Translations under genes and position numbers: made by a program | Assembly: GCA_904501715.1 (NCBI GenBank) | Contig: CAJGCD010000074.1 | Coordinates: forward strand, 1 to 6,421 | Length of the DNA: 6,421 bases | Reading direction: 5' to 3' | Source of the DNA: an uncultured Clostridia bacterium | GTDB lineage: Bacteria > Bacillota > Clostridia > Oscillospirales > CAG-272 | In this document: piece by piece, positions 1-4,370 of the stretch | Layout of the letters: the number at the start of each line of letters is the position of its first letter | Numbering within the stretch: the stretch's first letter is position 1 | The notes under the pieces: generated by a model | The model's input: the letters and a program-made list of their open reading frames with translations, nothing else | Told to the model about the DNA's origin: nothing | The model's database searches: none

Positions 1-833
1 AGATAGTCAACGAGGCTATCAGATGCCATAATACCGCGCCTACGGCTACGGCAACCCTTGGCAGATTGCTTACAGCGTCATCTATGATGGGCTGTATGCT
101 CGGAGAGAAGGAGAATACCATTACCGTAACGCTCGGGGGCGGCGGACCTGCGGGAAGAGTTATCGCGGTCGCCGATTATTACGGTAACGTAAAGGGATAT
201 ATTCAGAACCCCGAGGTCGAGCTGCCCCTGAAGTCTAACGGAAAGCTTAACGTAGGTGGAGCGGTGGGCAAGGGCTTGCTTACCATAATCCGCGATACGG
301 GAACGGGAGAGCCTTACAGCGGCTCTATACCGCTGGTCAGCGGAGAGATAGCCGAGGACATAGCGGCTTATTACGCAGAGAGCGAGCAGATACCCACTGT
401 CTGCGCGCTGGGTGTTCTGGTTGATACCGATTGCAGCTGCCGCGCGGCAGGGGGAGTGCTGATACAGCTTTTGCCCTTCGCAAATCCCGCTACGGTTGAT
501 GCCATAGAGAAAAACGTAGGCAAGCTTGCCAACGTGTCAAGACTCTTTGAGAAAGGTCTGTCAAACTACGAGATAGCGCAGATAGCCCTTGAGGGCATAG
601 AATTTGACGGCTTTGACGAGCTTGAGGTAGAGTATAAGTGCGATTGCAGCCGAGAGAGAGTGGAGAGAGCACTCATAACCCTTGGAGAAAATGACCTTCG
701 GGGAATGCTTGTCGAGCAGGAGGCAGAGGGGAAGCCCCGCGAGCTGGAGGTGAAATGCCGTTTTTGCACGAGAAAAGAGATATTCACTGAGGATGATATA
801 GAGTGGCTTATAAAAGAGTCTGTAAAAAAATAA
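1..833 (+). CDS. hslO: Hsp33 redox-regulated molecular chaperone, 5'-truncated by the window edge
   Basis: Hsp33 is a cytosolic holdase activated when oxidation releases zinc from four C-terminal cysteines. The reading frame is open from nucleotide 3 without a start in view, giving 276 visible residues against roughly 290 for the family, so only about 15-20 residues are missing. The N-terminal conserved block (HNTAPTATATLGRLLTASSMMG) begins at visible residue 9. The zinc switch is complete: CxC at visible residues 213-215 (KCDCS) and CxxC at 252-255 (KCRFC). The central block ending AAGGVLIQLLP is also typical. An in-frame TTG at 66 is internal and is not a start. An extra CxC pair (DTDCSC) sits just before AAGG, where other family members usually have no cysteines. 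No clear terminator follows; the tRNA promoter begins 20 bp after the stop. Confidence 0.96.
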   Translation, partial: IVNEAIRCHNTAPTATATLGRLLTASSMMGCMLGEKENTITVTLGGGGPAGRVIAVADYYGNVKGYIQNPEVELPLKSNGKLNVGGAVGKGLLTIIRDTGTGEPYSGSIPLVSGEIAEDIAAYYAESEQIPTVCALGVLVDTDCSCRAAGGVLIQLLPFANPATVDAIEKNVGKLANVSRLFEKGLSNYEIAQIALEGIEFDGFDELEVEYKCDCSRERVERALITLGENDLRGMLVEQEAEGKPRELEVKCRFCTRKEIFTEDDIEWLIKESVKK

Positions 834-852
834 AAAAATTTCAAAAAAAGCC

Positions 853-881
853 TTGACACGGGCAAAAGTGTATGATATAAT
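853..881 (+). promoter_or_regulatory. Sigma-A promoter of the tRNA-Val-Asp-Phe-Gly operon
   Basis: Perfect -35 TTGACA at 853-858, 17-bp spacer and perfect -10 TATAAT at 876-881, with an extended -10 TGA at 873-875. Transcription should start near 888. The first transcribed bases can fold as a 6-bp stem (GTCGCC 888-893 with GGTGAC 904-909), a likely 5' leader removed by RNase P processing of tRNA-Val. Confidence 0.92.
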
Positions 882-912
882 ATGCAAGTCGCCGAAAGCA
901 GTAGGTGACTAT

Positions 913-988
913 GGGAGCATAGCTCAGCTGGGAGAGCATCTGCCTTACAAGCAGAGGGTCATAGGTTCGAGCCCTATTGTTCCCACCA
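913..988 (+). tRNA. tRNA-Val (anticodon TAC)
   Basis: Full 76-nt cloverleaf with encoded CCA at 986-988. The acceptor GGGAGCA pairs with TGTTCCC (one G-U), the T-loop is GGTTCGAGCC, and the anticodon loop CTTACAA gives anticodon TAC, reading GTA and probably other valine GTN codons. It is the first tRNA of a cluster driven from the promoter just upstream. Confidence 0.97.
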
Positions 989-991
989 AAA

Positions 992-1011
992 GGGGATACG
1001 GAAGTATCCCC
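992..1011 (+). other. 8-bp hairpin with GNRA-type tetraloop between tRNA-Val and tRNA-Asp
   Basis: GGGGATAC (992-999) and GTATCCCC (1004-1011) pair perfectly around a GGAA loop. A-rich sequence follows rather than a T-run, so it is not an intrinsic terminator. The likely role is a spacer stem that guides processing of the polycistronic tRNA precursor (inference). Confidence 0.75.
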
Positions 1012-1019
1012 AAAAAAGT

Positions 1020-1096
1020 GGCCCGGTAGTTCAGTTGGTTAGAACGCTAGCCTGTCACGCTAGAGGTCAGGGGTTCGAGTCCCCTTCGGGTCGCCA
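1020..1096 (+). tRNA. tRNA-Asp (anticodon GTC)
   Basis: 77-nt cloverleaf with encoded CCA at 1094-1096. The acceptor GGCCCGG pairs with TCGGGTC, with a G-U at position 2 and one at the stem base. The anticodon loop CTGTCAC gives GTC. The D-loop (AGTTCAGTTGGTTAGAA) and T-loop (GGTTCGAGTCC) are canonical. Confidence 0.97.
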
Positions 1097-1122
1097 TTAA
1101 GGAAATGCAGCCCTTGCTGTAT

Positions 1123-1198
<76 letters not shown>

Positions 1199-1201
1199 CA
1201 C

Positions 1202-1277
1202 GCGGACTTAGCTCATTTGGTAGAGCGTCGCCTTGCCAAGGCGAAGGTGGCGGGTTCGAGCCCCGTAGTCCGCTCCA
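1202..1277 (+). tRNA. tRNA-Gly (anticodon GCC)
   Basis: 76-nt cloverleaf with encoded CCA at 1275-1277, only 3 nt after tRNA-Phe. The acceptor GCGGACT pairs with AGTCCGC, the anticodon stem is TCGCC/GGCGA and the loop TTGCCAA gives GCC. It is the last tRNA before a terminator-like hairpin. Confidence 0.97.
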
Positions 1278-1283
1278 AAAGAA

Positions 1284-1313
1284 TGGGCGCGAGAGAGTCG
1301 CGCCCAATTTCTT
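1284..1313 (+). terminator. Probable intrinsic terminator after tRNA-Gly
   Basis: GGGCGCGA (1285-1292) and TCGCGCCC (1298-1305) form a perfect 8-bp GC-rich stem with a 5-nt loop, extended by a T-A pair. The trailing tract is AATTTCTTT, T-rich but interrupted, so some read-through into tRNA-Cys is possible. Confidence 0.6.
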
Positions 1314-1322
1314 TAGTAACAG

Positions 1323-1371
1323 TATTCCCGAGTAGGGAATATGATGATATAGTCGGGGGCAAAAGCCCGAC
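1323..1371 (+). other. Two further hairpins in the gap before tRNA-Cys, with a possible weak promoter
   Basis: A 7-bp stem (1323-1329 with 1335-1341) and a 6-bp stem (GTCGGG 1352-1357 with CCCGAC 1366-1371) follow the tRNA-Gly terminator. Between them lies an extended -10-like element, TGA-TATAGT (1345-1353), with no good -35 at the expected distance (TTCCCG at 1325-1330). It could give tRNA-Cys its own weak promoter, or the hairpins may simply be processing spacers. Confidence 0.35.
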
Positions 1372-1380
1372 GGTAAATAA

Positions 1381-1455
1381 GGCGACATGGCCAAGTGGTA
1401 AGGCAAAGGTCTGCAACACCTCTATCCCCCGGTTCAAATCCGGGTGTCGCCTCCA
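1381..1455 (+). tRNA. tRNA-Cys (anticodon GCA)
   Basis: 75-nt cloverleaf with encoded CCA at 1453-1455. The acceptor GGCGACA pairs with TGTCGCC, the T-arm is CCCGG-TTCAAAT-CCGGG and the anticodon GCA is at 1413-1415. The anticodon arm is slightly irregular: position 27/43 is an A-C mismatch (1406/1422) and position 38 is C (1417), leaving four pairs in the stem. The other arms are intact, so it is probably functional. Confidence 0.93.
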
Positions 1456-1491
1456 AAACAAAAAGCACCCAACAGGGTGCTTTTTTGTTTT
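1456..1491 (+). terminator. Intrinsic terminator after tRNA-Cys
   Basis: GCACCC (1465-1470) pairs with GGGTGC (1475-1480) around AACA, followed by TTTTTTGTTTT. The A-rich left flank mirrors the T-tract, so the inverted repeat is about 19 bp long with one extra T, and its outer end reaches into the TCC of the tRNA 3' end (1452-1454 with GGA 1492-1494). It could work in both directions. Confidence 0.88.
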
Positions 1492-1493
1492 GG

Positions 1494-1657
1494 AAATGAA
1501 GCGCACCTGCGGTGCATGAAAAATGAAGCAGGGCTTCGCCCTATGAAGCGAGCCTTCGGCTCACGGAGAAGTTGATGTGCGCTTCGCTTCATGCGAGCGT
1601 AGCGAGTGCTTCATGGCGCAACGCGCCGCTTCATGTTTGCGAAGCAAACACTTCATT
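1494..1657. repeat. Array of mini-hairpins separated by mirrored ATGAAGC / GCTTCAT repeats
   Basis: The left half carries ATGAAGC at 1496-1502, 1523-1529 and 1543-1549, with a degenerate ATGAAAA at 1516-1522. The right half carries the reverse complement: CTTCATG at 1587-1593, 1609-1615 and 1629-1635, and CTTCATT at 1651-1657. Between the repeats lie perfect short hairpins with 3-nt loops: GCACC-TGC-GGTGC (1503-1515), AGGGC-TTC-GCCCT (1530-1542), GAGCC-TTC-GGCTC (1550-1562), GGCGC-AAC-GCGCC (1615-1627) and GTTTGC-GAA-GCAAAC (1635-1649). The 1594-1608 interval lacks its own hairpin. Because the repeats mirror each other, the whole tract can fold as a long interrupted stem with side hairpins. 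The last repeat overlaps the -35 box of the next gene. No protein is predicted here; an open frame through it is composition-driven. Confidence 0.85.
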
Positions 1658-1684
1658 GACAAAACGATGGATTTGTGCTATACT
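1656..1684 (+). promoter_or_regulatory. Sigma-A promoter of the four-helix-bundle gene
   Basis: Perfect -35 TTGACA (1656-1661), 17-bp spacer, -10 TATACT (1679-1684) and an extended -10 TGC (1676-1678). The -35 starts inside the last CTTCAT repeat of the hairpin array. Transcription should start near 1691, almost at the ribosome binding site AAAGGA, so the leader is very short and excludes the array from the mRNA. Confidence 0.88.
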
Positions 1685-1706
1685 TTATTCAAAGGACGGT
1701 GATATT

Positions 1707-2060
1707 ATGGCAAACGATAAACTTTCGGAGCAATCAATGGATTTTGCAGTGCAGATTATAAATCTCGCAAAGCAATTAAAAGAACAACGCGAGAGCATTA
1801 TGTCAAATCAGATTGGCAGAAGCGGAACATCTATCGGTGCGAACATTCGCGAAGCCAAATATGCACACGGTACCGCAGACTTTATTTCGAAAATGCAAAT
1901 TGCGCTCAAAGAAGCAAACGAAACGGGATATTGGTTGGAGTTACTTTATAAAACCAACTATATCGGAGAAGAGCAATATAACTTTTTGGAATCCAAATGT
2001 AAATCCTTGAGGGCTATGCTCGTTTCGTCAATTAACACCGCAAAAAATAATAACAAATAA
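1707..2060 (+). CDS. Four-helix-bundle protein (S23 / 23S rRNA-intervening-sequence / Avd-like family)
   Basis: This 117-residue, probably all-helical protein has the family signature SNQIGRSGTSIGANIREA (residues 33-50), followed by the FISKMQIALKEANETGYWLELL helix (59-80). The length is typical for the family. Relatives occur inside 23S rRNA intervening sequences and as the Avd accessory protein of diversity-generating retroelements, but most stand alone with unknown role. Here there is no reverse transcriptase or rRNA nearby. The ATG at 1707 is chosen because AAAGGA lies about 10 nt upstream and the promoter ends at 1684; the frame stays open upstream to 1572 but that part is repeat array. 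Base composition is more AT-rich than hslO. A strong terminator follows, so the gene forms a single-gene transcription unit. Nucleic-acid binding is a family-level guess. Confidence 0.92.
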   Translation: MANDKLSEQSMDFAVQIINLAKQLKEQRESIMSNQIGRSGTSIGANIREAKYAHGTADFISKMQIALKEANETGYWLELLYKTNYIGEEQYNFLESKCKSLRAMLVSSINTAKNNNK

Positions 2061-2085
2061 TTTTTAAATCTTATCTGGACTTATG

Positions 2086-2123
2086 ACTTCCTTTCGGTTT
2101 AACTTACCGAAAGGAAGTTTTTT
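2086..2123 (+). terminator. Strong intrinsic terminator of the four-helix-bundle gene
   Basis: A 13-bp perfect stem (2086-2098 with 2106-2118) with a 7-nt loop, followed by TTTTT. The T-tract overlaps the stop codon of the convergent XRE gene. Read on the minus strand the stem is not followed by a T-run, so termination there would be weaker. Confidence 0.93.
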
Positions 2124-2334
2124 ATATATATCTTTTCGGATTATCCGTTTCTCCAAGCAAGTAATCTATACTCGTGTTGTAAAAACGGGAAAGTTTTATA
2201 AGTATGGCGGTGGGAATATCATTTTCACCGGTTTCGTATTTTGAATATCCTGTTTGTGACATTCCGAGTATTTTTGCTATTTGAGTTTGGCTCATATCTT
2301 TATCTTCTCTTAAATCTCGTAACCTCTGATACAT
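2122..2334 (-). CDS. XRE-family helix-turn-helix transcriptional regulator
   Basis: This 70-residue single-domain protein matches the Cro/C1-type HTH fold: SQTQIAKILGMS (residues 15-26) forms the scaffold helix and turn, and QTGYSKYETGE (27-37) the recognition helix. It ends with the common FYNTSIDYLLGET tail. The frame is open to an ATG at 2361, but the ATG at 2334 is preferred because AGGGAGGG (plus-strand 2339-2346) sits 5 nt before it. There is no sensor or dimerisation domain, so it is probably a small phage-like or antitoxin-like repressor. It is divergent from the small membrane protein gene, and inverted repeats in the shared promoter region suggest it represses itself and that neighbour (inference). 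Confidence 0.93.
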   Translation of the reverse strand: MYQRLRDLREDKDMSQTQIAKILGMSQTGYSKYETGENDIPTAILIKLSRFYNTSIDYLLGETDNPKRYI

Positions 2335-2365
2335 AATGCCCTCCCTAAAGATTATTATCATAAGA

Positions 2366-2371
2366 ATTATA
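2366..2371 (-). promoter_or_regulatory. Probable -10 box of the XRE gene promoter
   Basis: TATAAT on the minus strand, placing the start about 25 nt before the ATG. No convincing -35 is present at 16-18 bp, so the promoter may be weak or activator-dependent. Confidence 0.5.
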
Positions 2372-2378
2372 AAATAAT

Positions 2379-2412
2379 CTGTTTTAGGGTATTGACATTT
2401 AATCTAAAATAG
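2379..2412. promoter_or_regulatory. Candidate operator inverted repeat in the divergent promoter region
   Basis: CTGTTTTAG (2379-2387) and CTAAAATAG (2404-2412) are inverted copies matching at 8 of 9 positions. One arm lies upstream of the XRE -10 and the other inside the 17-bp spacer of the membrane-protein promoter. Binding here would affect both promoters. A protein partner is inferred only from position. Confidence 0.4.
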
Positions 2413-2420
2413 GTTAAAAT
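2392..2420 (+). promoter_or_regulatory. Sigma-A promoter of the small membrane protein gene
   Basis: -35 TTGACA (2392-2397), 17-bp spacer and -10 TAAAAT (2415-2420), with a start near 2427. Confidence 0.8.
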
Positions 2421-2442
2421 ATTAATAAAGTTTTTAATATTT
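2417..2442. promoter_or_regulatory. Perfect 9-bp inverted repeat over the start region of the membrane protein promoter
   Basis: AAATATTAA (2417-2425) and TTAATATTT (2434-2442) around an 8-nt spacer. It overlaps the end of the -10 and the likely transcription start, a classic repressor position, but the AT-only sequence makes a chance dyad more likely than usual. Confidence 0.4.
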
Positions 2443-2458
2443 ATTCATTGGAGGAAAA

Positions 2459-2719
2459 ATGTCGGAAATATTATTGTTACTGGGGATATTGATTTTGGGT
2501 TTTTATATGCTTATATCGTATGTGGTTGCACATAAATTTGAGCGTATTGCGAAAATAAAAGGATATGGAAGAGAAACAAATGCCTTTTTAATGTGCTTTT
2601 TTTTCGGTATTATAGGATGTATGTATGTAATTGCTTTGCCTGACCTAAAATTGCGAAAGCAACAAGAAAAAATGATTGCGTTGATTGAAAATTTGGAATC
2701 AAAAGAAAAATACGAATAA
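2459..2719 (+). CDS. Small membrane protein with two transmembrane helices, function unknown
   Basis: This 86-residue protein has a hydrophobic helix at about residues 4-24 (EILLLLGILILGFYMLISYV), a short basic linker HKFERIAKIKGYGRE, a second hydrophobic helix at about 43-61 (FLMCFFFGIIGCMYVIALPD) and a charged, probably helical tail (64-86, rich in K, E and Q). The KGYG...CFFFGIIG...VIALPD pattern resembles a group of short uncharacterised Clostridia membrane proteins known to me only by general appearance, so I give no function. The ATG at 2459 follows GGAGG at 2450-2454 with a tight 4-nt spacing. It is divergent from the XRE regulator and probably under its control. A phage- or toxin-like role is possible but unsupported. 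No clear terminator follows; the stem at 2773-2799 lacks a T-run. Confidence 0.82.
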   Translation: MSEILLLLGILILGFYMLISYVVAHKFERIAKIKGYGRETNAFLMCFFFGIIGCMYVIALPDLKLRKQQEKMIALIENLESKEKYE

Positions 2720-2854
2720 TAGTTGCTTACAACTGCTTGCTTATGCGATTTTGGAGAAAATAAGAAAGCTTCTGTGGGAAGAAAATTAAAAATCCCACAC
2801 CCGAATGGAGAACGAAAAAGAGTGTAAGAGAATATGTTTTGCTGCGCTTAACAC
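2720..2854. other. Noncoding stretch after the small membrane protein gene
   Basis: No convincing gene is visible. A 7-bp stem TGTGGGA/TCCCACA (2773-2779 with 2793-2799, 13-nt loop) is present without a T-tract. ACCCGAATGG at 2799-2808 recurs at 3072-3081 in the loop region of the tRNA-Glu terminator, hinting at a decayed copy of that hairpin. Confidence 0.5.
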
Positions 2855-3039
2855 AAAGAATGGTGTCGCTTAAGCGCACTATTCTTTACCAATTCATTGC
2901 AAAGCGACGTCCAATTTCCCGATTTGGAGAATTTCGCCTTTGGCGAATATTTTTGCTCGCGGCTCTCGTGAGCGAGCTCCCATCGCCTTGCTCGCAAAAT
3001 GCGAACTCCCGCTATGCGACAGGTCGCATAGCCTCGCGA
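2855..3039. repeat. Second noncoding cluster of short hairpins
   Basis: About 185 bp contains successive inverted repeats: an outer AAAGAAT/ATTCTTT stem with a bulged inner stem capped by TTAA (2855-2887); weak TCCAA/TTGGA (2910-2928); TTCGCC-TTT-GGCGAA (2933-2947); GCTCGC/GCGAGC (2955-2977); TCGCA-AAA-TGCGA (2992-3004); and a 10-bp palindrome GCTATGCGAC-AG-GTCGCATAGC (3011-3032). The design (5-10 bp stems, several with 3-nt loops, back to back) resembles the array at 1494-1657, but without the ATGAAGC repeats. Open frames crossing it show no recognisable protein. Confidence 0.7.
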
Positions 3040-3047
3040 TTAACATC

Positions 3048-3107
3048 ACGGGTCACCAAAAAAAAGCACATACCCGAATGGGTATGTGCTTTTTTTTGGT
3101 GACCCGT
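3048..3107. terminator. 28-bp perfect inverted repeat: terminator of the tRNA-Met-Glu unit, continuing into the tRNA-Glu acceptor end
   Basis: The arms 3048-3075 and 3080-3107 are perfect reverse complements around a GAAT loop. The core GCACATACCC/GGGTATGTGC is flanked by eight A and eight T residues, so it can terminate on either strand; the minus-strand tRNA unit is the natural user. The outer 10 bp of the right arm are the last bases of tRNA-Glu (acceptor strand, discriminator and part of CCA), so the left arm holds an inverted copy of the tRNA 3' end. Confidence 0.93.
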
Positions 3108-3171
3108 GGGAGAATCGAACTCCCGTTACCGCCGTGAAAGGGCGGTGTCTTAGCCGCTTGACCAACGGGCC
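3097..3171 (-). tRNA. tRNA-Glu (anticodon TTC)
   Basis: 75-nt cloverleaf on the minus strand with encoded CCA (plus-strand 3097-3099). The acceptor GGCCCGT pairs with ACGGGTC, the anticodon stem is CCGCC/GGCGG and the loop CTTTCAC gives TTC. It lies 2 nt downstream of tRNA-Met in the same transcript. Confidence 0.97.
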
Positions 3172-3173
3172 GA

Positions 3174-3250
3174 TGGTAGCGGGAATTGGACTTGAACCCA
3201 TGACCTACCGGGTATGAACCGGTTGCTCTAGCCAACTGAGCTATCCCGCC
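3174..3250 (-). tRNA. tRNA-Met, elongator type (anticodon CAT)
   Basis: 77-nt cloverleaf on the minus strand with encoded CCA (plus-strand 3174-3176). The acceptor GGCGGGA pairs with TCCCGCT, starting with a G1-U72 pair, and the anticodon loop TTCATAC gives CAT. It lacks the unpaired 1-72 position and the three-G/three-C anticodon stem of initiator tRNA. The 3' end GCTACCA matches elongator Met tRNAs of Bacillota; tRNA-Ile2 is the less likely alternative. Confidence 0.92.
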
Positions 3251-3282
3251 ACATTACTTGCTTTTCTCGCAAGCGCTTGACT

Positions 3283-3311
3283 ATTATACCATATCATATT
3301 TTTTTTGTCAA
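3283..3311 (-). promoter_or_regulatory. Sigma-A promoter of the tRNA-Met-Glu unit
   Basis: On the minus strand: perfect -35 TTGACA (3306-3311), 17-bp spacer, perfect -10 TATAAT (3283-3288) and an extended TGG before the -10. It has the same strong design as the promoter of the other tRNA cluster. Confidence 0.92.
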
Positions 3312-3432
3312 TACTTTTTTTGAAAAAATTATAAATTTCATTTTCTTTTGCTCCTCAAAATTTTTTGGGGTTTAAAATTTGTCAATAAATGTTATTGTTT
3401 TTGTGCTTTTTTGAATAAATTCCTTGGATTTC
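3312..3432. other. AT-rich spacer between divergent promoters
   Basis: No gene is seen. Two weak dyads are present: CCTCAAAA/TTTTGGGG (3353-3370, with one G-T) and CAATAA-ATG-TTATTG (3383-3397) followed by TTTTTG. Neither is GC-rich enough to call a terminator with confidence; the second could be an operator for the downstream operon. Confidence 0.35.
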
Positions 3433-3461
3433 TTTACAAAGACAAAAAGTTATGATATAAT
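3433..3461 (+). promoter_or_regulatory. Sigma-A promoter of the isomerase-phosphatase-esterase operon
   Basis: -35 TTTACA (3433-3438), 17-bp spacer, -10 TATAAT (3456-3461) and an extended -10 TGA (3453-3455). The start should be near 3468, about 30 nt before the ATG. Confidence 0.87.
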
Positions 3462-3497
3462 AAATTTGTAAAATATTCCTTGATTTTGGAGGTAAAT

Positions 3498-4367
3498 ATG
3501 AAGGTTTGCGTAAGCTCATACAGCTTCAACAGATTGCTCGTAAAGGGAGAGATGTCTCAATTTGACACTATAAAAAAAGCAAAGGAATTAGGCTTTGACG
3601 GCATAGAGTTTGCGGGACTCAGACATAGCTCTGACATTACGGACGAGGAATACGCAAGGCTGCTCCGAGATGAAGCGGATAGATGTGAGCTTCCTATAAT
3701 AAGCTTTGTTTTCGGTGCCGACCTTATAAACGGTTGCGGCGGAAGGACTCCCGAGGAGGAGGTCGCGGAGGTGAAGCGTATGATAGATATTGCGGAGATC
3801 CTCGGTGTAAAGATAATCAGACATGACGTGATGTATTCACTTGGAGCCTATAAATCCTTTGATGCGGCTCTTCCTACTCTCGCTAAAAGAGTCAGCGAAA
3901 TTTCCGAATATGCTAAGGCGAAGGGAATACGCACCAGCGTTGAAAATCACGGCTTTATCTGTCAGGACCCCGACAGATGTGAGCGCTTGTTCAATGCGGT
4001 AGAGAGCGACAACTTCGGACTTCTTTGCGACATGGGTAATTTCCTTTGCGCTGACGCGGAGCCTGCTCGCTCGGTATCTACGGTGGCTCCCTATGCTGTT
4101 TTTGCTCACGCTAAGGATTTCTACGTAAGAAAGGGATGCGAGGAAAATCCCGGTGAGGGGTATATGACTACAAGGGGCGGCAACTACATAAAGGGAACTA
4201 TAATCGGTCACGGAAACGTTCCCGTAAAGCAGTGCCTGAAGATACTAAAAAGAGCGGGATATGACGGCTTTATTTCCCTTGAATTTGAGGGCATGGAAGA
4301 TAATATAGAGGCACTTCGTATAGGTCTTGCAAATCTTAGAAGATTTATTTTTGAGTTGGAGAAGTGA
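3498..4367 (+). CDS. Sugar phosphate isomerase/epimerase family protein (xylose isomerase-like TIM barrel)
   Basis: This cytosolic 289-residue TIM-barrel protein of the AP-endonuclease-2/xylose isomerase-like superfamily probably isomerises or epimerises a sugar or sugar acid using a bound divalent metal; the substrate cannot be read from the sequence. Visible landmarks are the first strand and helix MKVCVSSYSF...TIKKAKELGFDGIEF (E37), SVENHG (E149, metal ligand candidate), CDMGN (D178), HAKDF (H204), IIGHGNV (H238) and the last strand FISLEFEG (E262 or E264). The frame opens at a TTG at 3480, but the ATG at 3498 has GGAGG (3488-3492) 5 nt upstream and is chosen. It is first in an operon; the phosphatase gene starts 3 nt after its stop. 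The esterase partner suggests a role in plant-glycan or uronate metabolism. Confidence 0.92.
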   Translation: MKVCVSSYSFNRLLVKGEMSQFDTIKKAKELGFDGIEFAGLRHSSDITDEEYARLLRDEADRCELPIISFVFGADLINGCGGRTPEEEVAEVKRMIDIAEILGVKIIRHDVMYSLGAYKSFDAALPTLAKRVSEISEYAKAKGIRTSVENHGFICQDPDRCERLFNAVESDNFGLLCDMGNFLCADAEPARSVSTVAPYAVFAHAKDFYVRKGCEENPGEGYMTTRGGNYIKGTIIGHGNVPVKQCLKILKRAGYDGFISLEFEGMEDNIEALRIGLANLRRFIFELEK

Positions 4368-4370
4368 TAT

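Noticed and set aside
1087..1096. Direct repeat between the tRNA-Asp 3' end and CGGGTCACCA at 3049-3058
   Set aside because: The similarity (9 of 10) is explained by related acceptor ends of tRNA-Asp and tRNA-Glu; other tRNAs lie in between, so it does not bound a plausible element.
1494..1657. CRISPR array
   Set aside because: The repeat is only 7 nt, it is inverted between halves, the intervals are self-complementary hairpins, and no cas gene is visible.
1572..1706. Upstream extension of the four-helix-bundle reading frame
   Set aside because: It runs through the hairpin array and promoter and has no ribosome binding site; the ATG at 1707 has both a promoter and a binding site correctly placed.
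1494..2123. Diversity-generating retroelement
   Set aside because: An Avd-like protein is present but there is no reverse transcriptase, template repeat or variable-repeat target gene in the window.
2806..2874. A 22-codon open frame starting at ATG 2806
   Set aside because: No ribosome binding site and no recognisable features; consistent with chance.
3048..3107. Attachment site (attL/attR) at tRNA-Glu
   Set aside because: The second copy of the tRNA 3' end is inverted and adjacent, whereas site-specific integration leaves direct repeats at the two ends of the element.
2839..3235. Open frames over the second hairpin cluster and the tRNA-Glu/Met genes
   Set aside because: No recognisable protein features or ribosome binding sites; they cross structured noncoding DNA and tRNA genes.
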